Below, piece after piece: positions 35,562-45,779 of a stretch of 64,000 bases of DNA (position 1 is the first letter of the stretch; the number at the start of each line of letters is the position of its first letter). Below the pieces are notes generated by a model. It saw only the letters and a program-made list of their open reading frames with translations. It had not been told where the DNA came from and did not search any database. Location of the stretch: positions 1 through 64,000 of the forward strand of contig CAVPXB010000025.1 of the NCBI GenBank assembly GCA_963709525.1. Reading direction: 5' to 3'. Source of the DNA: CAIWHR01 sp963709525. Its GTDB lineage: Bacteria > Pseudomonadota > Gammaproteobacteria > Burkholderiales > Casimicrobiaceae. The translations under genes were made by a program, and so were the position numbers.

Positions 35562-35849
35562 ATGAAGATTCGTCCCCTGCACGATCGCGTCATCGTCAAG
35601 CGGCTCGATGAAGAAAAGAAGACCGCCGGCGGCATTGTCATCCCCGATACGGCGGCCGAAAAGCCGTCGCAAGGCGAGGTGGTTCATGTCGGCCCCGGCA
35701 AGACTGACGACAGCGGCAAGTTGATCCCGATTGGCGTCAAGGTCGGCGACAAGGTGTTGTTCGGCAAGTATTCGGGCCAGGAATTCAAGCTGGACGGGCA
35801 GGACCTGCTGCACATGCGCGAAGACGACATCATCGGCATCGTCGGCTGA
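35562..35849 (+). CDS. groES: Co-chaperonin GroES
   Basis: This is the seven-subunit lid of the GroEL chaperonin. The 95-residue product has the typical MKIRPLHDRVIVKRL start, the mobile-loop region EKKTAGGIVIPDTAAEKPSQG and the ending REDDIIGIVG. A strong AAGGAG ribosome site lies 12 nt before the ATG at 35562. It is transcribed from the CIRCE-controlled promoter 110 nt upstream, and groEL follows after 36 nt. Confidence 0.97.
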   Translation: MKIRPLHDRVIVKRLDEEKKTAGGIVIPDTAAEKPSQGEVVHVGPGKTDDSGKLIPIGVKVGDKVLFGKYSGQEFKLDGQDLLHMREDDIIGIVG

Positions 35850-35885
35850 TCCCCCCATCCCACCCCAGAACTCAGGAGAATCAAC

Positions 35886-37535
<1,650 letters not shown>

Positions 37536-37608
37536 GGCTCGCGCGTCGGCGCGGGTTGGCAGTCGCTGTCCGCCCGCTCCTTCGCAATGGTTTGCTTTGC
37601 CTGTCAGG

Positions 37609-37635
37609 CAGGGGCTCCGCATTGCGGGGCCCCTG
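37609..37635 (+). terminator. Hairpin terminator after groEL
   Basis: CAGGGGCTCCGCA and TGCGGGGCCCCTG form a 13-bp stem with one mismatch and a minimal loop, followed by TCGTTTG. It lies 74 nt after the groEL stop. The T-run is weak. Confidence 0.6.
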
Positions 37636-37830
37636 TCGTTTGCGGGACAGGAGCGCAACGGTGGTCCCGCTGCTACTTGTAGCCTACGATGGCGCCGCCC
37701 ATGCCGAAGGCCTAAAATGAGTCGGCCCCCTGTTCATCCACCCATTCCCGGCCGTTAACACGATGGATAGCGAGAAACTCCGTCGATCGCACAACCCTGA
37801 CCAGACCGTTCCGGCAAACAGCCCTTTCCC

Positions 37831-38421
37831 ATGACTTCCGGAATTCTCTTCGCGCTCGCCATTGGCGCCCTGGTGATCGCGGTCGTTGTCGGCCTTCTCC
37901 GTCGCAGTCGGTCGGCGAGCGGCGGAAGGGGCGACCCCGGCGAGCTCTCGAACACCGTCGCGCAGTGGACCGAGGGCGAGACGACGCGCCTCCTGTCATC
38001 GGCCGAGCTGCCCGGCCTCTACCTCCTGCGCCCCCGCTTTCTGTCAAAGGCCGAGAGAGTCGTCTATCTGCTCTTGAAGGCAGCGCTTCCGCGGCACGAA
38101 ATCTTTGCTCGCGTGCGCCTGGCCGATGTGCTGCAGGTGAAGATCGGACCCCAGGGAATGGACCGTCTGCGCTCGTTCCGCAAGATTGCCAATCAGCACG
38201 TCGGCTTCGTCATTTGCGATCGCGACATGACGATCCTCGCCATCGTCGATTCGCGCGAGCCCGATACGGTCGTCAATCCGCGTGACCAGAAGCTCGAAAT
38301 CATCAAGCAACGCTGCCTCCAGGCGGCGCAGGTCAAATACCTCTGCGTCTATCCCCCGCAGTTGCCGCGATATCGCGAGCTGCGCGAGCAGATTCTCGGG
38401 CCCGCCGCCGATTTCATGTAG
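37831..38421 (+). CDS. DUF2726 family membrane-anchored protein
   Basis: The 196-residue protein has one N-terminal membrane helix (ILFALAIGALVIAVVVGLL, residues 4-22) and a DUF2726 domain (about residues 60-185). That domain has RFLSKAERVVYLLLKAALP, HEIFARVRLADVLQV and a Cys/His-poor core with HVGFVICDRDM. The fold is suspected to be related to restriction-like or topoisomerase-associated domains, but no function is shown. It stands alone between groESL and a convergent dehydratase gene. Confidence 0.7.
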   Translation: MTSGILFALAIGALVIAVVVGLLRRSRSASGGRGDPGELSNTVAQWTEGETTRLLSSAELPGLYLLRPRFLSKAERVVYLLLKAALPRHEIFARVRLADVLQVKIGPQGMDRLRSFRKIANQHVGFVICDRDMTILAIVDSREPDTVVNPRDQKLEIIKQRCLQAAQVKYLCVYPPQLPRYRELREQILGPAADFM

Positions 38422-38424
38422 CGT

Positions 38425-39384
38425 TCAGCTCCACCCGCCGTCGAGGACGCGCCGGTAGACATCGCGATCGACATTGCCACCGCACAGGATCACGGCGGCA
38501 GCGTCGCCCGCCAGCGCGCCTTCCTTGAGCATCGCCGCCAGCGGCGCGGCGCCGGCGCCTTCGGCAACCTGATGCGTATCGCTGAAGTACGCGCGCATCG
38601 CATCCTCGATTTCGGCATCGGAGACTTCGACGACGCGCGCCGCGCCGCGGAGGATCACGTCCAGGGCTGCCGGCACCGGCACCCGCACCGCCATCCCGTC
38701 GGCCATGGTGTGCGCGCTCGCCGTCGATACCGGATGTCCGGCGGCGAATGACAGCGCATAGGCGTTGGCGCGCTCGGACACGACGCCCACGATCCGCGTC
38801 GAGCGGCCGAGTGCGTCGCGCGCGCTGATGAGCCCGCAGATGCCCGAACCGCAGCCGATCGGCACGTAAACCGTCGCCAGGTCGGGCACGGCACGGAAGA
38901 GTTCCAGCGCGTAGGTCGCCACGCCGGCGACGAGTTCGCGCTCGAACGGCCCGACCAGGCGCAAGCTCCGGTCGCGCGCGATGTCCTCGGCATGCGCGCG
39001 CGCCTCGTCGAAATCCCGCCCGAACTCGATCACCTCGGCACCGAAGGCGCGCATCGCCGCATTCTTGTCGCTCGAGTTGCCGTTGGGCACGACAATCGCG
39101 CAGCGCACGCCGAAGCGCCGACAGGCGAAGGCGAGGCTCTGCCCATGGTTGCCGCGCGTCGCGCTCGCGATGCCCGCGGGCAAACGACCGGATGCCGCGA
39201 GGGTGGCCAGCAGGTTGAGCCCCCCGCGCAGCTTGAAGGCGCCGGTGGGGCTGTGGTTCTCGTGCTTCACCCAGACTTCGCGCCCGGCCCGCTGCGCCAG
39301 CAGAGGCCACGCGTACTGCGGTGTGGGCGCCATTGCGGCGTAGACGTTCGCCGTCGCGGCCTCGATTTCAGCGAGCGGAATCAT
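38425..39384 (-). CDS. PLP-dependent threonine/serine dehydratase-like enzyme
   Basis: The 319-residue fold-type II PLP enzyme has the lysine motif SPTGAFKLRGG (Lys near residue 52) and the phosphate-binding loop VPIGCGSGICGL. TRGNHGQSLAFA matches the Asn-containing substrate loop. It lacks the C-terminal ACT regulatory domain of biosynthetic IlvA, so it is more like catabolic threonine dehydratase, hydroxy-amino-acid dehydratase or a serine racemase-type protein. The exact substrate is uncertain. It stops 3 nt after the convergent DUF2726 gene's stop. Confidence 0.82.
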   Translation of the reverse strand: MIPLAEIEAATANVYAAMAPTPQYAWPLLAQRAGREVWVKHENHSPTGAFKLRGGLNLLATLAASGRLPAGIASATRGNHGQSLAFACRRFGVRCAIVVPNGNSSDKNAAMRAFGAEVIEFGRDFDEARAHAEDIARDRSLRLVGPFERELVAGVATYALELFRAVPDLATVYVPIGCGSGICGLISARDALGRSTRIVGVVSERANAYALSFAAGHPVSTASAHTMADGMAVRVPVPAALDVILRGAARVVEVSDAEIEDAMRAYFSDTHQVAEGAGAAPLAAMLKEGALAGDAAAVILCGGNVDRDVYRRVLDGGWS

Positions 39385-39437
39385 CGATGGGCCAGGAGTG
39401 CGCGAAAGCGTCGAACCCGGGCGCTCTGATCAAAGGG

Positions 39438-39695
39438 TCACTTGACGAAGCTCAGGTAGGCCCAGATCAGGATCATCGCCCCGAGGGTCGACATGATCCA
39501 CCCCGCCGGGGTGAACTTCCCGTCGTTCGACTTGAAGAGGAGGCCGCTGATCAGTCCGCCGACGATCGATCCGGCGACGCCAAGGAGGGTCGTCATCCAG
39601 AAGCCCAGGTTCACCGCGCCCGGATAGAAAAAACGCGCCAGCAGGCCGACGATGAAACCGACGATGATCGTGCCGATGATGCTCATGATGCCCAT
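39438..39695 (-). CDS. GlsB/YeaQ/YmgE family stress-response membrane protein
   Basis: The 85-residue protein has three hydrophobic segments, starting MGIMSIIGTIIVGFIVGLLA and continuing with FWMTTLLGVAGSIVGGLIS and a C-terminal WIMSTLGAMILIW. This matches transglycosylase-associated/GlsB small membrane proteins often induced by stress. The ATG at 39695 was selected because the family begins with this helix. It is a single-gene unit. Confidence 0.85.
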   Translation of the reverse strand: MGIMSIIGTIIVGFIVGLLARFFYPGAVNLGFWMTTLLGVAGSIVGGLISGLLFKSNDGKFTPAGWIMSTLGAMILIWAYLSFVK

Positions 39696-39869
39696 GAACT
39701 GTCTCCCTCGAGGTGGTTGGCCGACTCCGGCGCGTTGCCGGTCGCGACCGTCGGACGCAGTGCCGCGATCCTGCCGAAATCCTAACACGCTCGCGGATAG
39801 TCCTTGAGCATGTTCGCCTGCGGGGACTAACATCACCAGATTGAGAATTCATTGGAGGCATCGGGCGCA

Positions 39870-40535
39870 ATGCGGTTACTCCTGGCCGAGGACGACGCGA
39901 TCCTGGGCGATGCGGTGGTGCGACACCTGCGGCAGAACGGTCACGCCGTGGACTGGGTGCGCGACGGCGCTGCCGCCGATGCGGCATTGCGCGCGCAGAC
40001 CTTCGACCTCGTCGTGCTGGATCTGGGCCTGCCTCGTCGCGACGGACGTACGGTCCTGTCGCAGCTTCGGGCCCGCGGCATTGCCACTCCGGTGCTGATC
40101 GTCACCGCCCACGATGCGGTGGACGATCGGGTCGCCAATCTCGATGCGGGTGCCGACGATTACCTCGTCAAGCCGTTTGCGCTCGCCGAACTCGACGCCC
40201 GCGTTCGCGCGCTCATCCGCCGCAGCCACGGGGCCGATCGCAGCAATCTCCGGCACGGCGTGCTGTCGTTCGACACGGCGACGCGCACGGCGGCGGTTGC
40301 CGGCGAGCGCCTCGATCTGTCGGCGCGGGAACTCGCAGTCCTGGAACTGCTGCTGCTGCGCGTGGGGCGGGTCGTGGCCAAGGAGCAGATGGTCGAGCAT
40401 CTGTGCGGGTGGGACGAAGACGTGTCGACCAATGCCATCGAGGTCTATGTGCATCGTCTGCGGAAGAAGCTCGAGCCGGCCTCGATCCGTGTCCTGACGG
40501 TGCGCGGGCTGGGCTACTACCTCGCCAAAGCCTGA
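39870..40535 (+). CDS. OmpR-family response regulator
   Basis: The 221-residue two-domain regulator has a receiver with acidic pocket AEDD, phosphoryl-accepting Asp in LVVLDLGLP (about residue 51), Thr in LIVTAHD and Lys in YLVKPFA. A winged-helix DNA-binding domain follows (ARELAVLELLLLRVG, NAIEVYVHRLRKKL, TVRGLGYYL). It is of the QseB/TctD/PmrA type. It is followed by its histidine kinase after 16 nt. Target genes are not evident. Confidence 0.93.
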   Translation: MRLLLAEDDAILGDAVVRHLRQNGHAVDWVRDGAAADAALRAQTFDLVVLDLGLPRRDGRTVLSQLRARGIATPVLIVTAHDAVDDRVANLDAGADDYLVKPFALAELDARVRALIRRSHGADRSNLRHGVLSFDTATRTAAVAGERLDLSARELAVLELLLLRVGRVVAKEQMVEHLCGWDEDVSTNAIEVYVHRLRKKLEPASIRVLTVRGLGYYLAKA

Positions 40536-40551
40536 TCGCGCCCGCGGTACC

Positions 40552-41982
40552 GTGCCCCACCAGTCGCCCTCCTCGTTCGCTCCCGCGATGTCGTTCGTCG
40601 CCAAGTTCCTCGAGTGGCTCGCCGCCCCGTTGTTGTTCCTGTGGCTGGCGACGGCATTCGTCGGGCTGTTCATGATGGCGGGCGCCGCGGAAGAGCCCTA
40701 CGACCAGCAGCTGGCCGACATGGTCCAGGCGATCGCGGCCCGGGTCGTCGTCACCGGCAATCCCGATTCGCCATTGATGCTCGCTCCGGATGCGGTCCTC
40801 CTGCTCGCGAGCGACCGCATCGATACTGTCGACTACGCCTTGCGTCGTGCGGATGGCAGGGCCATCGCCGGCAATTCGGACCTTCCCCCCGTGCCCGGTG
40901 CGATGGCGGCCACGGGTCCGACGCTGCACGGCGGCGTGGTCGATGGCGAGCCGGTCCGTGTCGCATCGCTGGCGATCGACGATCCCGCGCGCACCGGTGC
41001 ACGCGTCGTCGTGCAGGTTGCCGAGACGCTCAAGAAACGGCAACGGCTCGCACGTCAGCTGCACGCGCAGTCGCTGTTGCCGCAGTTGTTCGTGCTCGCG
41101 TGCGCGTTCGTGCTCGTCTGGTACGGCCTGGCCTACGTCATCGCGCCGATGAATCGGCTCAACGCGGCCATCGATGATCGCGGCTCGGCGGACCTCTCGC
41201 CCCTCGATCCCGGGGCCGCGCCGCCGGAACTGCAGCCGCTGATCGCGTCGATCAACGGCCTCATGGCGCGGCTCGCCGCCAATTTCGAAGCACAGCGCCG
41301 CTTCATCGCCGACGCGGCACACCAGTTGCGCACGCCGCTCGCCGGGCTGCGGACGCAGACGGAGCTGGCACTGGCCGAGCGGGATCCGGTGGCGTTGCAC
41401 GCGTCGTTGCGACAGCTCGAGGCCAGTACCGAGCGCACGGTCCATCTCGCCAACCGGTTGCTTTCACTCGCACGCGCCGGAACGCACGAACACCCGGCGC
41501 ACGCGGACGTCGACCTTGTGGCTCTGGGACGCGAAACCGTGCTCGACTGGGTTCCGCGAGCAGTCGAAGGGGGCATCGATCTTGGATTCGAGGCGCCGGA
41601 GGGATCGCCCCGGACTGTGATCCGCGGGGATCCTCTGCTGCTGCGCGAGATGCTCTCCAACCTGATCGACAATGCCGTTCGCTACACACCCTGCGGCGGC
41701 GCGGTGACCGTTGCGGTGGCGCTTCATCCGGCACCGATGCTGACCGTTGCCGACAACGGTCCGGGAATTCCGCCCGCCGAGCGGGAACGCGTGCTGCAGC
41801 CGTTCTATCGCGGCGCGGACAACGCCGCGCCGGGGACCGGGCTGGGCCTTTCCATCGTCAACGAAATCGCCCGCGGTCACGGTGCGGCGCTGCGCGTGGG
41901 CGAACCGGCAGTCGAACGCGGCACCTGCGTGACGGTGACGTTCCCGCTGCCGGATGCCACAGTCGCGGCGCACAGCGCGTGA
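40552..41982 (+). CDS. Sensor histidine kinase (TctE/QseC type)
   Basis: The 476-residue membrane kinase has two helices (about residues 21-43 and 181-203) flanking a periplasmic sensor domain. The HAMP-like linker is followed by the H-box RRFIADAAHQLRTPLAGL, the N-box NLIDNAVRYTP and the G-boxes VADNGPGIPP and GTGLGLSIV. The sensor domain resembles the two-component sensor kinase N-terminal domain of TctE-like proteins, which often sense tricarboxylates or metals. The start is the GTG at 40552; an ATG at 40588 is also plausible. Confidence 0.9.
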   Translation: MPHQSPSSFAPAMSFVAKFLEWLAAPLLFLWLATAFVGLFMMAGAAEEPYDQQLADMVQAIAARVVVTGNPDSPLMLAPDAVLLLASDRIDTVDYALRRADGRAIAGNSDLPPVPGAMAATGPTLHGGVVDGEPVRVASLAIDDPARTGARVVVQVAETLKKRQRLARQLHAQSLLPQLFVLACAFVLVWYGLAYVIAPMNRLNAAIDDRGSADLSPLDPGAAPPELQPLIASINGLMARLAANFEAQRRFIADAAHQLRTPLAGLRTQTELALAERDPVALHASLRQLEASTERTVHLANRLLSLARAGTHEHPAHADVDLVALGRETVLDWVPRAVEGGIDLGFEAPEGSPRTVIRGDPLLLREMLSNLIDNAVRYTPCGGAVTVAVALHPAPMLTVADNGPGIPPAERERVLQPFYRGADNAAPGTGLGLSIVNEIARGHGAALRVGEPAVERGTCVTVTFPLPDATVAAHSA

Positions 41983-41986
41983 CGGA

Positions 41987-42005
41987 CCCCTTCAGGGCGA
42001 AGGGG
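41987..42005. terminator. Short GC-rich hairpin between convergent genes
   Basis: CCCCTTC-AGGGC-GAAGGGG forms a 7-bp stem between the kinase gene and convergent fba. No T-run follows on either side, so it is a weak candidate terminator. Confidence 0.4.
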
Positions 42006-42022
42006 CCCGGGACGCGCGCGGA

Positions 42023-43087
42023 CTACTTGACGATCTGCGCCAGCTCGCCAGTCTTGTACCGGAGGGCGACGACGTCGAGCGGAACGGCCTTGATCTTCGA
42101 GCCCATGCCGGCGCAGCCGAACTGCTCGTAGCGCTGCTTGCAGATCAGCTTGGCGGCCTCGCGCGCGGGCTTCAGGTAGTCGCGCGGGTCGAAGGCGCTC
42201 TTGTGCTCGTTCATGTACTTGCGGATCGCCGCCGTCATCGCCAGCCGGATGTCGGTGTCGATGTTGATCTTGCGCACGCCGTGCTTGATGCCTTCCTGGA
42301 TTTCCTCGACCGGCACGCCGTAGGTTTCCTTCATTTCGCCGCCGTTTTCGCGGATGATCTTCAGGAGGTCCTGCGGCACGCTCGACGAGCCGTGCATCAC
42401 CAGGTGGGTGTTGGGTATGCGCTGGTTGATCGCCTTGATGCGGTCGATGGCGAGGATGTCGCCGGTGGGCTTGCGCGTGAACTTGTAGGCGCCGTGCGAG
42501 GTGCCGATGGCGATCGCCAGCGCGTCGAGCTGCGTCTTCTTGACGAAGTCCGCGGCCTGGTCGGGATCGGTGAGCAGCATGTCGCGGGTCATCGTCGAGT
42601 CCGTGCCGTGGCCGTCTTCCTTGTCGCCCTTCATCGTCTCGAGCGAACCCAGGCAGCCCAGTTCGCCCTCGACGCTGACGCCGATGGCATGCGCCATCTC
42701 GACCACCTTGCGCGTGACGTCGATGTTGTAGTCGTAGCTGGCGATCGTCTTGCCGTCGGCTTCGAGCGAGCCGTCCATCATCACGCTCGAGAAACCGTTG
42801 CGCATGGCGGAGAGGCAGATTGCCGGCGACTGGCCGTGGTCCTGGTGCATCACGACCGGAAGGTCGGGAAAGCTCTCGATCGCCGCCTCGATCAGGTGGC
42901 GCAGGAAATGCTCGCCGGCGTATTTGCGCGCGCCGGCCGACGCCTGCATGATCACCGGGCTATCGGTCTCGGAGGCCGCCGCCATGATGGCCGAAACCTG
43001 TTCGAGATTGTTGACGTTGAATGCCGGCAGGCCGTAGCCGTGCTCGGCGGCGTGATCAAGCAGCTGGCGCATCGAAACGAGGGGCAT
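42023..43087 (-). CDS. fba: Class II fructose-bisphosphate aldolase (Calvin-cycle subtype)
   Basis: This zinc-dependent aldolase condenses DHAP with GAP (and in autotrophs with erythrose 4-phosphate). The 354-residue product has YGLPAFNVNNLEQ, the metal ligand region VVMHQDHGQSP, SVEGELGCLGSLE and HGSSSVPQD, then INIDTDIRLAMTAA. This length and sequence type (CbbA/FbaA subgroup IIA) is common in autotrophic betaproteobacteria. It lies apart from the main cbb operon, with an FNR-like box 59 nt upstream of its start. Confidence 0.94.
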   Translation of the reverse strand: MPLVSMRQLLDHAAEHGYGLPAFNVNNLEQVSAIMAAASETDSPVIMQASAGARKYAGEHFLRHLIEAAIESFPDLPVVMHQDHGQSPAICLSAMRNGFSSVMMDGSLEADGKTIASYDYNIDVTRKVVEMAHAIGVSVEGELGCLGSLETMKGDKEDGHGTDSTMTRDMLLTDPDQAADFVKKTQLDALAIAIGTSHGAYKFTRKPTGDILAIDRIKAINQRIPNTHLVMHGSSSVPQDLLKIIRENGGEMKETYGVPVEEIQEGIKHGVRKINIDTDIRLAMTAAIRKYMNEHKSAFDPRDYLKPAREAAKLICKQRYEQFGCAGMGSKIKAVPLDVVALRYKTGELAQIVK

Positions 43088-43145
43088 GACGGTCTCCTGG
43101 ATGAGGTTCGAGAGTTCTCATTTTACGCTACCGGGGGGCGGCGCC

Positions 43146-43159
43146 TTGATCGTAGTCAA
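43146..43159. promoter_or_regulatory. FNR/ANR-like box upstream of fba
   Basis: TTGAT-CGTA-GTCAA matches the FNR consensus TTGAT-N4-ATCAA at nine of ten arm positions. It is 59 nt upstream of the fba start codon on the minus strand. Oxygen-dependent control of fba is an inference. Confidence 0.45.
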
Positions 43160-43220
43160 GCGGCGCCGACGAATCCCGAATCCAGCGCCCTGGCGGAGCG
43201 GGTTCTCGACCCGGAATGCG

Positions 43221-44097
43221 TCAGCAGACGCTTGCGTGCCGCTCCTTGCACGTGGCGAGGACTTCGTCGGGATCCCGCTTCCACCAGTTGGCCGCCGAGA
43301 AGATCTCGACTTCGTGCGGGCCGCGGTAACCGGCATTTTCCATCCATGAACGGATCAGGGGAATGTCGATGACGCCATCGCCCATCATCCCACGGTCGAG
43401 CAGCAGGTCCTGCGTCGGGACCAGCCAGTCGCAGAGGTGGAAGGCAAGGAGCCGCGACGCGCTCGGGCCCGGAGCGTGCACGGCCGGCGCGCGCGATCTC
43501 GCGTTGCAGGTCGGGATCCCACCACACGTGGTAGACGTCGACGGCAATGCCAAGCCCGTCGCCCAGCTCGTCGCACAGCGCGTTGGCATGCGCGATGGTG
43601 TTCACGCAGGCCCGGTCCGCCGCATACATGGGATGCAGCGGCTCGATGGCGAGCGGCATGCCCGCGGGCCGCGCGTAATCGAGGAGCCGGGCAATGCCGT
43701 CGCGCACCATCGCACGCGCACCGGCGATGTCCTTCGACGCGGGCCGCTCCTGCGCGTCCCTGGGCAGCCCACCGACCACCAGCACCAGGCAGGGCGCCCC
43801 CAGCGCCAGCGCTTCGTCGACGGCGCGACGATTGTCGTCGTGCGCTGCGGCGAGTCCCGCGGCATCCGGCGCCGGAAACATGCCGCCGCGACAATATCCG
43901 GACAGCGCGAGCCCCGCATCGCGGATCCGCTGCACGGTCTCGGCGAGCCCGGCCTTTGCCACCTGATCGCGCCACGGGGAGATGCGGCCGATGCCATGCC
44001 GGACGCAGCCGTCGATGATCTCGGGCATCGTCCATTGCGTCCGCACCGTGGCGGTGTTGAGCGACAGCAGCGCAGGGTCGGGGGGATGCATCGTCAT
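43221..44097 (-). CDS. Sugar phosphate isomerase/epimerase-type TIM barrel protein, frameshifted in this sequence
   Basis: The product is an AP-endonuclease-2-type TIM barrel with family blocks NTATVRTQW, GYCRGGMFPAPD, IEPLHPMYAADRACVN, DVYHVWWDPDLQRE and, in another frame, AFHLCDWLVPTQDLLLDRGMMGDG and EIFSAANWWKRDPDE. The frame changes between about 43440 and 43500. The span of 877 nt is 292 codons plus one base, so one insertion restores a 291-residue protein. It follows the Gfo/Idh/MocA gene by 24 nt; this pair is typical of myo-inositol- or sugar-catabolic modules. The substrate is unknown. Confidence 0.8.
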
Positions 44098-44121
44098 CGG
44101 GGTCAGAGCGGCATATCGCAG

Positions 44122-45267
44122 TCAGAGCGGCGGCACGTCGATCCAGCGCCGCTCGCGCGAGCTCTGCTGCCCGAGTTCGGCGAGTTGAACGCCCTTCGCG
44201 CCCTCGAGCAGGTCCCACGGGAAGGGCGCGTCGTCGTACAGGTGGCGGATGAAGAGCTCCCATTCGACCTTGAACGCGTTGTCGTAGGGCCGGTTGTTGG
44301 GCAGCTTCTGCCAGGTGTCGAAAAAGTCGATCGTCTGCGGAAGGTCGGGGTTCCACACCGGCTTGGGCGTATTGACCCGTTGCTGCGTCCAGCAATCGCC
44401 AAGGCCGGCGACCGCCGAGCCATGCGTGCCGTCGACGTGGAAGGTGACGAGATCATCGCGGCGCACGCGCGTCGTCCACGAACTGTTGATCTGCGCGACG
44501 ATACCGCCGTCGAGTTCGAACGTCGCATAGGCGGCGTCGTCGGCGGTCGCGGCGTAGCGTTGCCCGGTCTCGTCCCAGCGTTCCGGAATGTGCGTGGCGC
44601 CGAGACAGGAAACACTCTTGACCTTGCCGAAGAGATTGTCGAGCACGTAGCGCCAGTGGCAGAGCATGTCGACGACGATGCCGCCGTCGTCTTCCTTGCG
44701 GTAGTTCCACGACGGCCGCTGCGCGGGCTGCCAGTCGCCTTCGAATACCCAGTAGCCGAACTCGCCGCGCACCGACAGGATGCGGCCGAAGAATCCCGAG
44801 TCGATCAGCAACTTGAGCTTGAGCAGACCGGGCAGCCACAGCTTGTCCTGCACGACGCCGTGCTTCACGCCCGCAGCGCAGGCCGCGCGATAGAGGGACA
44901 TCGCTTCGGCGACGGTGGGTGCAACGGGCTTCTCGGTGTAGATGTGCTTGCCGGCCGCGATGGCCTGCCGGATGAGTCTGGGCCGCAATCCCGTCGACGC
45001 CGAATCGAAATAGACGGTGTCGTCGCGGTTGGCAAGCGCCGCGGTGAGGTCCGTGCTCCAGCGCGTCACGCCGTTGGCGCGGGCCAGCGCCTCGAGCTTG
45101 TCGGCGTTGCGCCCGACGAGGATGGGATCGGGCAGCACGCGACGGCCGCCGGACAGCAGCACGCCGCCTTGGGCACGAATGGCGCAGATCGAGCGGACCA
45201 GGTGCTGGTTGGTTCCCATGCGACCGGTCACGCCGTTCATGATCACGCCGAGTCTCAGGGTTTCCAC
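44122..45267 (-). CDS. Gfo/Idh/MocA family oxidoreductase
   Basis: The 381-residue NAD(P)-dependent sugar-type dehydrogenase has an N-terminal Rossmann segment (LGVIMNGVTGRMGTNQH), the EKP motif YTEKPVAPTVAEAM carrying the catalytic Lys, and a C-terminal substrate domain with MLCHWRYVLDNLFG. The start is the GTG at 45267 with an AAGGAG ribosome site; the frame upstream lacks similarity. It is cotranscribed with the TIM-barrel gene. A 512-bp gap separates it from the divergent transporter. Confidence 0.85.
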   Translation of the reverse strand: METLRLGVIMNGVTGRMGTNQHLVRSICAIRAQGGVLLSGGRRVLPDPILVGRNADKLEALARANGVTRWSTDLTAALANRDDTVYFDSASTGLRPRLIRQAIAAGKHIYTEKPVAPTVAEAMSLYRAACAAGVKHGVVQDKLWLPGLLKLKLLIDSGFFGRILSVRGEFGYWVFEGDWQPAQRPSWNYRKEDDGGIVVDMLCHWRYVLDNLFGKVKSVSCLGATHIPERWDETGQRYAATADDAAYATFELDGGIVAQINSSWTTRVRRDDLVTFHVDGTHGSAVAGLGDCWTQQRVNTPKPVWNPDLPQTIDFFDTWQKLPNNRPYDNAFKVEWELFIRHLYDDAPFPWDLLEGAKGVQLAELGQQSSRERRWIDVPPL

Positions 45268-45779
45268 GGGCAGCGTCTCCTTGGTTTCAGCGCGGGCTGC
45301 GCGCTGGCAGGGCTTCGAGGCCGTCGTACCCGACGCGCGCACTGCGCCGCGAAATCGCGGCCGGCCAGGACCTCATTGCACGGCGCGATGCGCATGCGCT
45401 CAGGCGCCGCCGGGCGCGGCCCGGGTTCCGAAGCGGGTGCCGGCAGCGGCGTGCCGAGATCGAGGCGAGACAACCATGGCGCGATGTTAACCAATCGGTT
45501 ACAGGGGACACAAGATCGCGCCGCGAACCGCGGCAAGGAGCGATCGACAATGTTGGCAGGAACCGCCTTGCTCGGAGTTGATCGGCATCAACGGCGACAG
45601 GTTTCTGCCTCACGCGATCTCGTGCAGTCCGGGGTTTGACCTCGCGCAAACAAGCCCGATTCTCCTCACGCTTTGCTTCCATTGCAGGTGCTCCCGCCAC
45701 GGTTTCCGGGTAGATTGGTCCCTGGTCGCGATATGGACTTCGTGGTCGATTGCAACGGTGCGGAAACAGGAAAACTTCT
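45268..45779. other. Divergent intergenic region, no convincing gene
   Basis: The 512 bp between the oxidoreductase and the transporter contain Arg/Pro-rich open frames on both strands without recognisable similarity. A palindrome with TAACC...GGTTA arms (45488-45501) is a possible operator for a regulator of one or both flanking operons. No repressor gene is adjacent. Confidence 0.45.

Noticed and set aside
45287..45700. Possible regulator gene in the gap before the DcuC-type transporter
   Set aside because: The translated frame is Arg/Pro-rich without a helix-turn-helix or any recognisable block, so no gene was called.
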